In this document: positions 20,798 through 31,029 of the stretch, piece by piece
Layout: each line of letters begins with the position of its first letter
Position numbering within the stretch: position 1 is the first letter of the stretch
From: Bursaphelenchus xylophilus
Lineage: Eukaryota; Nematoda; Chromadorea; Rhabditida; Aphelenchoididae
Length of the DNA stretch: 64,000 bases
Reading direction: 5' to 3'
NCBI GenBank assembly: GCA_904066235.2
Contig: CAJFCV020000001.1
Location: 1,550,001 to 1,614,000 of the forward strand
Notes under the pieces: model-generated
The model's input: only the letters and a program-made list of their open reading frames with translations
Databases searched by the model: none
What the model was told of the DNA's origin: nothing
Made by a program: the position numbers and the translations under genes

Positions 20798-20885
20798 ATA
20801 AAAAATTTTGAGAGCTTCCTAGATGACCTAAATTTTAAGCCAAAAATTGACAAAATGAGGCACTTTTTTGCGAGTTCAGGGAAGT

Positions 20886-21215
20886 TCAAGTGTAAGGCTC
20901 AGTTCTTCATGAAACTTGGGATAAGTTTAAAATAATCCTTTCTAAGACATACGCGAGACTTCTGGCTTACGTTTTGCAGAAAGGACTGAGATTTTTGAGT
21001 CGAAAGTTGGCAAAAATTTAACATTTTTTTGTAAATTTTGGCATGAAAAGCTTCATGGCTATTTCTACTACAGAGGGTAGTGTTTCCACAAAAAATCAAA
21101 ATTTTCCCTGCGAAACTGGCAAAGATACGGCCGAAAAGTGTTTTTACCTGTTATAGCCCCCTCTCGGAGCTAATGATTGCTGAATATCTCGACTGTCCCT
21201 GAATAGAATGAGCTA
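20886..21215 (-). mobile_element. Family Y element, reverse, truncated
   Basis: Reverse blocks run CAAGTGTAAGGCTCAG, TTCATGAAACTTGGGATAAG, TTGAGTCGAAAGTTGGC, GGCATGAAAAGCTTCATGGC and CGAAACTGGCAAAGATACGG. It lies 90 bp from the plus copy ending at 20797, the two pointing towards each other. Confidence 0.65.
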
Positions 21216-21589
21216 ATATCACCAGAAAAGCAATATGTGTGCCAGAAGAATCCGAGGTTCGGAACCTTCTCGACTAAATCATAATATGCTGGCTAAACCC
21301 CCCTTCTACAGTATCATTTTGGCAATCTCTAAGCCGTGTTTGCAAGACTCGGGGCTTATTCATGCTTTGTTTAACGATTTGGAAACTCTTTTTTATATAC
21401 ATATGAAAAGTTTCTTTGACTTTTTCAGATTTTTTTTTCAAAATGTTTTTTAAAAGTGCCTTGTGTTTTTGTCGCGGTTTCGCACAGTGGAAAAAAACCC
21501 CATTTTGCATCGTGCAACCAAATATCGCGCGATAAAGGACACATTTTTGAACTAATTCGCAATGCGGCGATATGGCCAAAAGTGTTTTC

Positions 21590-21735
21590 CTCTCTGATTG
21601 CTCTTCCTTCCGCATAATTTCCCTGCGGTAATATTCGTTGAATATCTCAGCTGTCCGTACAAAGCGCGAGCTAAAATTTCCAGAAATTGGTATGTGGCCT
21701 ATGCCCAAGGTGTCTGCAAGGGCATAGGCCTCAGT
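21590..21735 (-). mobile_element. Family Y left-half fragment, reverse
   Basis: TGATTGCTCTTCCTTCCGCA, TTGAATATCTCAGCTGTCCG, ACAAAGCGCGAGCTAAAATT and GTGGCCTATGCCCAAGG are reverse Y words. Confidence 0.5.
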
Positions 21736-21755
21736 TTTCTGCCACACCCGCACTA

Positions 21756-21810
21756 TTAGTCTGTCGGGAAAATAATGGGCATTCTGTCAGATCGAAAATG
21801 GCATCGCCCT
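21756..21810 (+). mobile_element. Family A left end, partial
   Basis: TTAGTCTGTCGGGAAAATAA is followed by GGGCATTCTGTCAGATCG and TGGCATCGCC, then truncated. Confidence 0.65.
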
Positions 21811-22135
21811 TGTGGCCTATGCCCAAAGTGAAAACTTAGAGAAAGTAAAATTTGACCCAAAAAATTGAATTTCTATTACACAACCAGGGTATTCTAGTAT
21901 CAAAAAACCTCAACGCCGAACCCTGAAAATGCCCAAAAATTGTTGAATCAGAACCAATCAACGCAGTTAGTCGAGACCAATCTGAATAGAAACTACAGCA
22001 AATAAACCAACAACAGCAAACATATTTAAAAGACGATTTTTGGCTCGCTGCGTCAGCGGTGGACATAGGAAAAAATCGATTTTGAGTTTTTTGCATAAAA
22101 ATGACCGTCGACATGTGCTAAGGAAAAGCGAACAA

Positions 22136-22241
22136 CACGTCAATCCAAAATAGAAGAAAAAGTTTCCCGCCCCTCTCTTTTAAACCAATGAAAACGGTAC
22201 GAAGTTTCGAAACGGTTCAGGAAATGCGCTGGATTGACGTG
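22136..22241. mobile_element. Short M-type MITE inside the palindrome's left arm
   Basis: Ends are CACGTCAATCCA and TGGATTGACGTG, with the 5-bp duplication AACAA at 22131-22135 and 22242-22246. The right arm (about 23840-23855) shows the empty site GTTGTTCGCTTTTCC, so the insertion postdates the palindrome. Its CACGTCAA ends and 5-bp duplication place it with family M. Confidence 0.9.
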
Positions 22242-22558
22242 AACAACGGTTTTTCTTAATTCTGCCCGGAAGGCATAAATTTGCTTAAATTTGTCTTTTT
22301 TGGAATTTTCGACCTGGCGACGTCATCGAAAGAGCAAATCACCCAAAATTTTGCTTGTATACGTTTTCGACCATTGGAAATTCATTCTTTTGAAGATTAA
22401 GTCTCTCAGATTACTGTAACATAGGCATATTGTAATCCGGTCGATAAAAATCGACCGTAACTCCTTCATATCAAAAATCCCACAGGATTTTATTTCAGAT
22501 TCGGAATCAGCATAAAATTCTGCATATTATACACATAATGTGAGGTCATAACTCCAGG

Positions 22559-22634
22559 GGGGAGATCGCGTAGTATATTGGATTTTGGCAAAAAGTACGT
22601 TTGAAAGGTCGCGGGTTCGATCCCCGCTTGGTGC
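22559..22634 (+). ncRNA. tRNA-like Pol III module, left arm
   Basis: GGTTCGATCCC at 22614-22624 fits a tRNA B box and lies in a perfect 5-bp T stem (GCGGG and CCCGC). GCGTAGTATATTGG at about 22568 resembles an A box and D loop. The 3' acceptor-like TTGGTGC is not complementary to the 5' GGGGAGA, and no clean anticodon arm forms, so this is tRNA-derived rather than a functional tRNA. It may supply a Pol III promoter. Confidence 0.6.
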
Positions 22635-23463
22635 AAATATTGAAAACACGGCGGAAATCGCGTTTAATGGACACCTAAGGGTTATATGAGATACACTAAG
22701 CAATTTGAAACATTAATGCATAACTAATTGCGATTAAATCTGATTTTATATAATTTTTGGAGACTGAATATGCAAAAAATGAAACTGCTTCAAACCGCTT
22801 GAAATTGACAACACTTATTCTAGGGTCAATTGTAAGAAACTTTTGTGTTAACTTTTTTTGGCAGATCACCGTACCATGGATTACTGTAGCATTAAACGTG
22901 TCCTGATTAACAGCAATTTTCTTCAAAATTCTTGCATAAAATATTAAATCGTTTTATTTAGTCGTTTTAGACGGCGAAAAGATCCACTGTCTACATATGA
23001 AAGAAAATTCGACCTTAGTTGCAACGCGTCTTGATGTCATAATCAATTGGTGAAAGTGCGTCAAATAACTCGACCATTCTAAACGGTACAGCCATAAAAA
23101 TTTTTTTGTATACAAGAAAACCTTTTCTTAACCATTCTGAGCACAATGATGACAATCCGACTTCTATGCGCCATGTGGTACACGAAAAACCAAATCAGGT
23201 TTAATGCTACAGTAATCCATGGTACGGTGATCTGCCAAAAAAAGTTAACACAAAAGTTTCTTACAATTGACCGTAGAATAAGTGTTGTCAATTTCAAGCG
23301 GTTTGAAGCAGTTTCATTTTTTGCATATTCAGTCTCCAAAAATTATATAAAATCAGTTTTAATCGCAATTAGTTATGCATTAATGTTTCAAATTGCTTAG
23401 TGTATCTCATATAACCCTTAGGTGTCTATTAAACGCGATTTCCGCCGTGTTTTCAATATTTGC

Positions 23464-23540
23464 ACCAAGCGGGGATCGAACCCGCGACCTTTCAAACGTA
23501 CTTTTTGCCAAAATCCAATATACTACGCGATCTCCCCCCT
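23464..23540 (-). ncRNA. tRNA-like Pol III module, right arm
   Basis: This is the inverted copy of the left-arm module. The B box lies on the minus strand at 23472-23482 within GGGATCGAACC. The sequence is identical over the tRNA-like core, so both arms could drive convergent Pol III transcription into the centre. Confidence 0.6.
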
Positions 23541-23962
23541 GGAGTTATGACCTCACATTATGTGTATAATATGCAGAATTTTATGCTGATTCCGAATCTG
23601 AAATAAAATCCTGTGGGATTTTTGATATGAAGGAGTTACGGTCGATTTTTATCGACCCGATTACAGTATGCCAGTAATCTGAGAGACTTAATTTTCAAAA
23701 AAATGAATTCCCAATGGTCGAAAACGTATACAAGCAAAATTTTGGGCGATTTGCTCTTTCTATGACGTCGCCAGGTCGAAAATTCCAAAAAAGACAAATT
23801 TAAGCAAATTTATGCCTTCCGGGCAGAATTGGAAAAAACTGTTGTTCGCTTTTCCTTAGCACATGTCGACGGTCATTTTTATGCAAAAAACTCAAAATTG
23901 ATTTTTTCCTATGTCCCGGGTCCATTACGGGCTGACGCAGCCAGCCAAAAATCGTCTTTTAA

Positions 23963-24268
23963 GCATCAACACGAAAAATTTCACTCACAACATCGTCTCT
24001 AACATTTAGCAAACACAAAAAAACGTATCCCTGTTGTAACAAGTCAGCTCCCAAAAGTCTCGATTCATTGAGAAAAACGGATTCATCTCCTATTCGACCT
24101 CCACGTAAAATCCCTTCGGCTAAATCTCAAAACAGATCTCCCTTTCCTCAAGCTTTTTACCTGCTATATCTTCTGTTACACCGCTGTCGACACGGAGCAA
24201 GTAGAGGTGCCGGAGGTTATTTCTATATCAACTTTTGCTAATTCTTTTCGAAATTTTTTCCTGTACTA
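23963..24268. other. No gene seen
   Basis: Unrecognised DNA between the palindrome and a partial A copy. Confidence 0.4.
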
Positions 24269-24269
24269 T

Positions 24270-24327
24270 AAATCTGTCGGGAAAATCATGAGCACTCTGT
24301 CGCATCGAAAATCGCATTGTCGCCGAA
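24270..24327 (+). mobile_element. Family A 5' end, partial
   Basis: AATCTGTCGGGAAAATCATG, then CACTCTGTCGCATCG and ATCGCATTGTCGCCG, before homology stops. Confidence 0.68.
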
Positions 24328-24458
24328 TTTATCCCACCAAGCAGCGCTATCCGATGATATCTTGGCCGACCATGAAATTTTTGAGACCGCAACTTTGCAA
24401 GCCATGTCCTAAAAATGCACTTGACCCAAGAATACATTTTGCACAGTGCTTTTTGGTT

Positions 24459-24614
24459 TATCAATATGTCGGGAAAATAATAAGACAGTCCTGCCTTAGA
24501 AAAGATCCATCATCACTTTGTGAAGGCAGCTTGAAATTTGGCGCACTCCTTTTTCCGACGAGGCAAACATTTTGCAGAAACGGTTCGCCATTTTTTTTTC
24601 CCGACAGCCTGATA
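24459..24614 (+). mobile_element. Family A MITE, second interior type, degraded
   Basis: TCAATATGTCGGGAAAATAA and TTTCCCGACAGCCTGATA are the ends. The interior (CCATCATCACTTTGTGAAGG, TTTTTCCGACGAGGCAAAC) is a decayed version of the interior at 7978-8148. Confidence 0.72.
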
Positions 24615-24979
24615 AAACGCAAAATTAAAAATTTTTTTGTGGAAAAAAAATTGCCTCAACGAAGCTCCGGCAACGAAGCTTGAAGTCTCTGTTTTGAGAC
24701 CAATATCAAAAAAATTCCGGCCGGATGCAGGATGCCGTAAAAACCGGGATCGCTTGGATTGGGCCCTCCCCCATATGTGACGTCCTTCGTTCGCCTACTT
24801 AAATTGACTATTTTTGTATTTCTTTGATCGCGGAGAGAGAATTAGAGAGATTGTTTTGGCCTCATAAACGGGATTTGAGCGCTAATTCGCGGGTCCAGAA
24901 GAACTCGGGAAAAGAAGAGAGAGAAAGAGAGAGAGATCAAAGATTGCATACAGTATTCTCCGTATTTTATCTTGACGTG

Positions 24980-25018
24980 CGGCGACACTGTACTCATTAT
25001 TTTCCCGACAGCCTGATT
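24980..25018. mobile_element. Family A right end, partial
   Basis: GGCGACACTGTACTCATTAT followed by TTTCCCGACAGCCTGAT. The left part is absent; a GA-rich tract (AGAGAGAAAGAGAGAGAGA) lies just upstream. Confidence 0.65.
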
Positions 25019-25214
25019 GGTGGGCAAGAAAGGATCGGTTCCCTTCTTTGCGGGCGACCGACGCTGCCTATGGTAACTATTCATGCCATTTATACACCTA
25101 GAAGCTTAATTCGCAACATCAAACTGCTAAATCCATTGTTTGAACTTCCTGTTGTAAACAAGTGTTGGCTGATTTCCAAACACGCCAGCAGAATCTAGAT
25201 GGTTCTTCTAGCTG

Positions 25215-25325
25215 CCCTCAAGTGCAATTTAAAATTTTCAGGAATTGATATGTGGCCTATGCCTGGCGTGTGCGCAAAATTCACAGAAAATATTCAAAAA
25301 TCTAGGCATTGCACTTGGAATACTC
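25215..25325 (-). mobile_element. Family Y left-end fragment, reverse
   Basis: TTTTCAGGAATTGATATGTGG, CATTGCACTTGGAATACTC and TTCC are the reverse of a Y left end. Confidence 0.5.
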
Positions 25326-25329
25326 TTCC

Positions 25330-26428
25330 TTACTTCATTTTTTCAAAAATTTAAATTTTTCCATAAAAATTGTTGTAGCACTTTCTACAGCAATCACAAC
25401 ACCAGACATAAACTTTAAAAAAAAGCAAAAAATTAAAAAGTCTCCCCGTACCGCGGCGAAGAAATCAAAAAAACTTATTATTATAATATCCCTGCTTTTG
25501 TAAGCCAAATAGTTAACGATTCTTGTTTCGAAACAAAATTTAGTTGACACTTGGATACTGGGAGCCTTATCTGATGGCTTGCCAGACTGCCGACTGCACT
25601 TTTACGTATTTTCTAGAGCAGGTCAGAGTTGTGTTGTGATATTGAGTTTGCGTTCCGCAAGAACGCGGTACAAAAGGTACGGGGCTCAAAAAAGACCAAG
25701 GCGGTGCGAAATTTAGAGAAAAGGTTTCGCGGCGGGACCCAGACCAAAAAATTTTATTTCAATTTAATTTTTTATGACGTTTGGATCCGAAAAAAATTTA
25801 AATAAGTGTAAAAAGGTTTTTAACCTAGCATTTCAAATTATATAGCGATTTTTTACAAAAAAATTTTTTTTAATTCAAAAATTTTTTTTACTTTTAATAT
25901 TTTATTTCTTACAATTAATGAATCAAACATGATGGGAAAATATTTATCGCAAAATTTAGCCCCAAAAATTTTACTTTAAAAAAAAACTTGGTCTCGCCAC
26001 GAAAAAATTACGGTAAGTTAACAAATTTTTTACTCTCTTCAAAATTCTGATTCCTTCAAAGCTATTACTTTTTAGAACATTTACTTTCCCAAAAAAAAGT
26101 TAAAAAACTGTTTTCCTAACTATTTTGTTGACAACGTCTCATGATTACCCTCGATCTACAATGGAGATAAGTGAAGGCGGAAGGAAGTAATTCGAAAACT
26201 TTTTACACAAAAAAAGTCTTGTATAGCCAACCTTTAACAGTAACCACACCTTTGGTTGAAAAACATTTTTTTGTTACAATTTTGTGCAGAAAAAGAATTA
26301 AGACAGTCGTCTCGGTTGTTCCTGCCCGCAGAAGTTTCGATATTCATCTGGGTATTTGTTTTTCTGACCCAGATTCCTATCAAATTTTGACTAAAAACAT
26401 GCGTTTTGACAGAGCACAAAGTTTTTGT
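25330..26428. other. No gene seen
   Basis: Very A+T-rich with long A and T runs. Frames of up to 71 codons mirror one another on the two strands. Confidence 0.4.
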
Positions 26429-26430
26429 TA

Positions 26431-26590
26431 TACTAGTCGCGCCATAGAGTCCTGCACATTTGCACAGTGCATTTTTGTTTTTCTTTTTGGACTCGTCGCG
26501 GAAATTCCCCGTTTTGACACTATAGCTCGCTTCGGTTTTCTCGCGCGACACCCGCGACAAATGTGTCAGGACTTTATGGCGCGACTAGTA
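26431..26590. mobile_element. Family B MITE, complete
   Basis: TIRs are TACTAGTCGCGCCATAGAGT and ACTTTATGGCGCGACTAGTA. The interior includes TTTGCACAGTGCATTTTTG and CTCGCGCGACACCCGCGAC. It is 160 bp, matching the copy at 15442-15600 in length. Confidence 0.78.
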
Positions 26591-26942
26591 TGTACTGCAA
26601 TTGCTTCTTTACGCTGCTCTGTATGAAAGTCTTATTTTTCAGTTTTTTTCTTCAAACTGTCATTCCGTCAGAAGTTCCCAAGAATTAGCATAAACCGACC
26701 GATGTTGGTATAAATGTAATGGACCGACCACTTTGCGGTCACTCATTTTTTTCTCGTGAAATAAAGTATAATTGTGATTTCATGTCTCTGTTTTCCCCGT
26801 CCGGTCGTTCCTACCACTGGATCAATACCCGTGAGTCTGTTGTCGTCGATTTTCAACTAAGGGTTTTATATTTTTTAGGGCGTGATAAGCATGCAGAATA
26901 GCACCAGGAGCCTTCGATACTCGACGAAGAGTAGGCCGTGAC

Positions 26943-27062
26943 ATGACAACCACACCTCCAAACCTGTCGTCTTCTTCACCCGGCCAGCCTCCCGATTATT
27001 TGACACATGTAGCCCGTCTCTCTGCATCTGAGAGCCGTAGTACTTCTTCCCCGATTACATGA
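26943..27062 (+). CDS. Small exon-like ORF, 39 codons
   Basis: The ORF opens at ATGACAACC, reads MTTTPPNLSSSSPGQPPDYL and continues with 19 more residues to TGA. It is Ser/Thr/Pro-rich with balanced codon use, more protein-like than most frames here. A TTTTTTAG acceptor-like site lies about 65 bp upstream. The sequence before it (about 26710-26790) has TATAAATG and AATAAAG, so an LTR-retrotransposon leader and gag start is one possibility. No homology is claimed. Confidence 0.25.
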   Translation: MTTTPPNLSSSSPGQPPDYLTHVARLSASESRSTSSPIT

Positions 27063-27064
27063 GA

Positions 27065-27730
27065 AGTAACGCCACGATTATTAGTTGCAACTTGCAACTC
27101 CCAAAACTTTTGATAACGTTCTCTCCGCTACGACCCCTTGATTCTCCACGTTTCATTCCTCGTCAACTCCATTGACGGGCCGCGCGAAGGGAGGTCACTC
27201 GATTATAGCGAGAGTATCGCCCAGTAAATCTCTCCCAAGTTCCTCCCGGTGACTTGGTATGGTTAACTCGTCGAGTTGCCCGCCGCACACGGCAACAGCG
27301 AATTTTCGCGTTGGAAAATCGATAAATTCGGGCGCTTGTTACCCAACATATAATAGATACGTGGAGGGGTGTCGGGATTTAATTTGCCTTCCAAAAATGG
27401 GGCATCCAGCTCTTATCTATGAGGTTGTGTGTGTGTGGGGAACGGGATATAGACTGCGATGCCACAGATAATGGCTGGATTGGAGATTCAGGAAGGAAGA
27501 AAAAATCCTGAGATTTAACTGATTGTGGTAATCGGAAATCGGCGCAAAATTCCAACTTGCAAGCCTTGTCACGAGGCCGAAGTAGACAATCTACATAAAG
27601 AGCAAGCAATACCAGGTAGATCGAAAGGGATTGAAATGTCTTTGCGCCGTGCGGTGGGCGTCGCGTACTGGCTTTGCACGACGAGCAATCGGAATGAAAC
27701 TTGAATCGGCCTTTTGGGAGACACAAATGG
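27065..27730. other. No gene established
   Basis: An antisense frame of 119 codons (27379-27738) contains several Cys residues but no motif that I recognise, and its start runs into the minisatellite edge. Confidence 0.35.
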
Positions 27731-27734
27731 CAAG

Positions 27735-27965
27735 TCAAAAAGTTGGATCGGCCTTATAAAAGCCTCAAATAGCTAATAAAAAAAGTTGGATCGGTCTTTT
27801 GAAAGCTTCAAATAGCTAGTCAAAAAGCTGGATCGGTCTTTTGAAAGCGTCAAATGGTCAATAAAAAAGTTGGATTAGTCTGTTCAAAGCCAGATACGGC
27901 AAGCCAAAAAGTTTGATTGGCCTTTTTAAAAGACTTAAACAGCTAGCCAAAGAGTTGAGTAAGTC
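27735..27965 (+). repeat. Minisatellite, period 41-43 bp, about six units
   Basis: AGTTGGATCGG-like starts occur at 27741, 27784, 27826, 27869, 27910 and 27953. Units share AAAAGTTGGATCGG, CTTTTGAAAGC and CAAATAGCTA words and diverge towards the 3' end. Confidence 0.85.
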
Positions 27966-28739
27966 TGTTAGAGCCTAGAGTGGGCCAAGTACGATAGAAA
28001 ATAAAGCAAAATTTCCAATGAAATTTTTGGTTATACCTATGTGAATTATAATCCCAAAAAGTTCATTTTTACATACGCTTCAACAAAAATCCCAATTCCC
28101 ACAAAAAAAAAACTATTTTTTTTTGTATTTTTGATGATTTGAGTCCTCATAATATTTACAACACATTTTAACGCATAATCGAGTCAAAAAAAGTTTTCAG
28201 AATTTCGAAAAAATACCAAAAATATCTCCCGTATAAAATGTCCCCTTGTCACGCAAAGAATATCAATTTTCAATTTTCTTTCCCCTAAAAGTGCGTTCTT
28301 TCCGCTTCTTTTGTAATTTTTCATCTTCCCTTCGATCAAACCAACACCGCGGCGGTTTAATTACTTTTGTTACAAATCGCTCTTCATATAATTTTACACC
28401 CAGCCGCATATATGGCGTTTCGGTCCACGCCCGTCGCGGGCTTCCGGCGTTTGATTTGAGAGAACGGAAAGTTTTTCGATAACTAAAAAAGAGTTTCAAA
28501 ATCGATCAACAAAGGGCGAAAAGGTCAGAGTTTTGCAAAAACGGCAAAGAGATTGGCAAAGGGATACTGTAGGGGTTTGAATAGAGTATTATGATTTAGA
28601 GGGGTCCATATGCTAATATATTTTCTTGGAGAAAAGTCAAAATTTGTGGTGTTGATAAAATACTGTGACTTCTGAGCGGACCTGAAATAAAAAGAAATTA
28701 GTCCAAAATACACGAAAATTCCTCGCTAGAAAATACTCG

Positions 28740-29380
28740 AAAAATATAAAAATCTTTTTTTACGGAAAAAAATAAAAAAAAAAATAAAGCTTTTTAAATT
28801 TTTTTAAATCGAAAAAAATAAAATCTGACAATTTTATCGACAAAAAATTCCTAGCAAAAAATTGTCAAGGAAAAAAATAATCATAAATGTCGTAAAATTT
28901 TTTAAACATGTTTCTTTTTATGCCACTCCAATTTTTTTAAAAGAAAATAAATTATCAATTTTTCATATTTTTCGACATAAAAATGAACAGAAAAAACAAG
29001 AAAAATCCCAAAATCCCATAAAATTTTTTTAAAATATATTTTTTTCAGCCCTTCAAATTACCATTTTTTCCAACTTTTTCCGACAAAGAAAAAATCGTAA
29101 AATTCGAAAAAAATTACAAAAATTATTCAAAAAATTTTTTTCAGCCATTCAAAAAATCATTTCAATCAGAAAATCTTTTTTTTTTTAATTTTTCCGACAA
29201 AAAATCGTAAAAAAATCGTAAAATAATGCAAAAATCGCAAAATCCCCAAAAAATTTTTTTTTTAAATTTTTTCAGCCATTCAAAATATCATTTTACCCCA
29301 AAAAATCTCTGTTCCCAACTTTTTCCGTCAAAAAATCGCTAACAAAAAAAAATCGTAAAAAACAAAAAAACAAAACAAAA
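28740..29380. other. Phased A/T-cluster tract
   Basis: Alternating runs of four to eight A or T residues recur at about helical spacing for roughly 640 bp. This resembles the periodic An/Tn clusters described in Caenorhabditis introns and promoters. No gene is seen here or up to 29.8 kb, apart from a 119-codon antisense frame at 29293-29652 without motif support. Confidence 0.4.
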
Positions 29381-29805
29381 AGTCGGAAATCCATGTAGAT
29401 TACCAAACATTTACAGAGTTTCCTTCTCCGCTCTCCATTTCCACACACACACATAATAACGACTACTATTACAATATCCACCATAATCCGGGCAAATCCT
29501 TCAATAAAAAAAAACGTATCAAGAATCATGCAACAAAGCTGGACACAAGCCCGCCTGAGGGGATTAGCAGGAGAAAAAACAAGTTTTTTTTTGTTTCCAA
29601 TAAAGTCTTTGCACTTTTTGGGTTGCAGAATGCTGTAGCTACAGGCCATCAATCATGGGGGAAGGTAATGAAATAGTAATGAAGATTAGTTCTGCCTTTG
29701 GGAAAGGGTTGGAAACCGGCTGAAAATCATGTGAAAAGAGGGTCAATAGTAATCAAAAGTCAAAAAAAAAATAATTAAAATTTAAGTTACTTTGATTCAT
29801 AGTAT

Positions 29806-29942
29806 AAGACTGTCGGGAAAATAATGTGGACTTCTCGCAGTAAGATTTCTCTCAGTTATGTCAAATCTCCAGCTAGCCATCTCAAAGCGATGATGAGAGA
29901 TTTCAAAGCACAAAAAATACACATTATTTTCCCGACAGACAG
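29806..29942 (+). mobile_element. Family A MITE, third interior type
   Basis: Both TIRs are present (AAGACTGTCGGGAAAATAATG ... CATTATTTTCCCGACAGAC). The interior reads GTGGACTTCTCGCAGTAAG, CTCCAGCTAGCCATC and AAAGCGATGATGAGAGATTT. Its relative is at 50610-50762. Confidence 0.82.
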
Positions 29943-29946
29943 TTTT

Positions 29947-30051
29947 CAGTCTGTCGAGAAGATAACGAACAATCTGTCGCATCCAAAATTCGCCGTCGAA
30001 AAGATGAATTGTGTGAGCAAAGAATCCACATTATTTTTCCGACAAACTAAC
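29947..30051 (+). mobile_element. Family A MITE, standard, deleted, in tandem
   Basis: It begins five bases after the previous A copy. The left TIR is AGTCTGTCGAGAAGATAACG and the right is CATTATTTTTCCGACAAAC. The shortened interior has TCGCATCC, GCCGTCGAAAAGATG and AATTGTGTG. Confidence 0.75.
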
Positions 30052-30139
30052 AGTATACTCTTGACTTTTAAAACGAAAATTTAATTTTTGGGTCAAGTCT
30101 TTCCCTTTGCCTAAAAGAACAAAAAAATTAATAATTTCG

Positions 30140-30308
30140 CAGTGCAAGTGTTCCAAATGCGACGCTCAGATTTTCTTGAAATTTTGCACATATTCCCTGC
30201 ATAGCCTACCTATCAATTCCTGAAAATTTCAGCTCACGCTCTGCAATCACAACCGAGATATTCAACAATCTTTGCGGCCGAGAGAGCACGCGAAACGTGG
30301 AGAGCGGT
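30140..30308 (+). mobile_element. Family Y left half
   Basis: AATGCGACGCTCAGATTTTC, ATCAATTCCTGAAAATTTCAG, CTTTGCGGCCGAGAGAGCAC and GCGAAACGTGGAGAGCGG are in order. Homology stops where the 30311 repeat begins. Confidence 0.65.
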
Positions 30309-30310
30309 TT

Positions 30311-30425
30311 TTTCAATTCATTTGAGTGCAAATGCATTAGCGCGGTGCATCCTCGGTCTAAACCGATCTCTAATTCGAATTGCGTAAGTGATGGGGGTAC
30401 AAAAGCGGGCATTACGGTAGTAAAG
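30311..30425 (+). repeat. Dispersed repeat shared with 54512-54645
   Basis: TTTCAATTCATTTGAGTGCA, TTAGCGCGGTGCATCCTCGG, TAATTCGAATTGCGTAAG and ATTACGGT occur in the same order in both places. Class unknown. Confidence 0.65.
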
Positions 30426-30763
30426 AGTATTATGCGTATATGTGGAGCAGCTTATGTCGAGAGCATTAATGAGGTGAAAAGCGGCTCGGTATGGGCTTAA
30501 AAATCGAGCGAGTTTGGATTTACGGTTTGTAGAGGAAGTACTATTAATGTAAGACCTGTAATTTACATCCTCATCGTCGCTTTGCGACGGCCCTGAATTT
30601 TCTCGCGCTCCGAAAAATGACATTTCGCTGCGAAAAATGGGAATCGCGCGCGACGAAAAGCAAAAAATAAAAATGCACCGTGCAAATGGTGTTTTTGGGT
30701 TAAACGCACTGTGCAAAGCAGTTTTCACCACGATTTTCTCAGCAGCACACTAAAACCGCCCTG

Positions 30764-30987
30764 CACGTCAAACTGAGGAGTCCGGTGACCGGAATAGACA
30801 CTTCGCTATGGGTTTTTTACACTTCGTCTTGATTTCCAGAGAAAGAGAGAAAAAAGACACGCAAAAGCGTACTCTCTCGCCCCAAAAATTCCCCATTTCT
30901 TCCGCGACAAAACGTTTTTTCGCGTCTTTTTTTGGCAAATCGCCAATCCATTCACCGGACTGTTTTAGCTTATCTCAGTTTGACGTG
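30764..30987. mobile_element. Family M MITE, CACGTCAAACTGAG subfamily
   Basis: It has the same ends and interior as 20070-20295. The 5-bp duplication CCCTG is at 30759-30763 and 30988-30992. The two copies differ at only a few positions by eye, so they look recent. Confidence 0.9.
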
Positions 30988-30994
30988 CCCTGTG

Positions 30995-31026
30995 CAAATT
31001 CTCAGGGCTTCTTACCCCGAGTACTA
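30995..31026. mobile_element. Family C right-end fragment
   Basis: AAATTCTCAGGGCTTCTTAC and CCCGAGTACTAC fit a C right terminus. The M element at 30764 appears to have inserted into this C copy. Confidence 0.4.
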
Positions 31027-31029
31027 CAG

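Larger units (their letters stand above)
22030..23958. mobile_element. Giant palindromic TTAA-flanked element
   Basis: Two arms (about 22030-22907 and 23193-23958) are near-identical inverted copies around a unique centre of about 285 bp. The termini are AAGACGATTTTTGGCT and its inverse, and both sides carry TTAA (22026-22029 and 23959-23962), the target expected of piggyBac-type elements and of the palindromic TTAA repeats known from Caenorhabditis. Each arm holds a tRNA-like module. The left arm has a 106-bp extra insertion that the right arm lacks. No transposase frame is visible; arm frames such as VIHGTVICQKKLTQKF appear twice only because the arms are copies. Confidence 0.85.

Noticed and set aside
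22559..22634. Functional tRNA gene
   Set aside because: The B box and T stem are good, but the acceptor stem does not pair and no standard anticodon arm forms.
22696..23400. Two similar frames with TVICQKKLTQKF, apparently a duplicated gene
   Set aside because: They are mirror copies created by the palindrome arms. The frames have no independent coding signal.
24900..24935. GAGA promoter element
   Set aside because: A GA-rich simple tract with no associated gene start.
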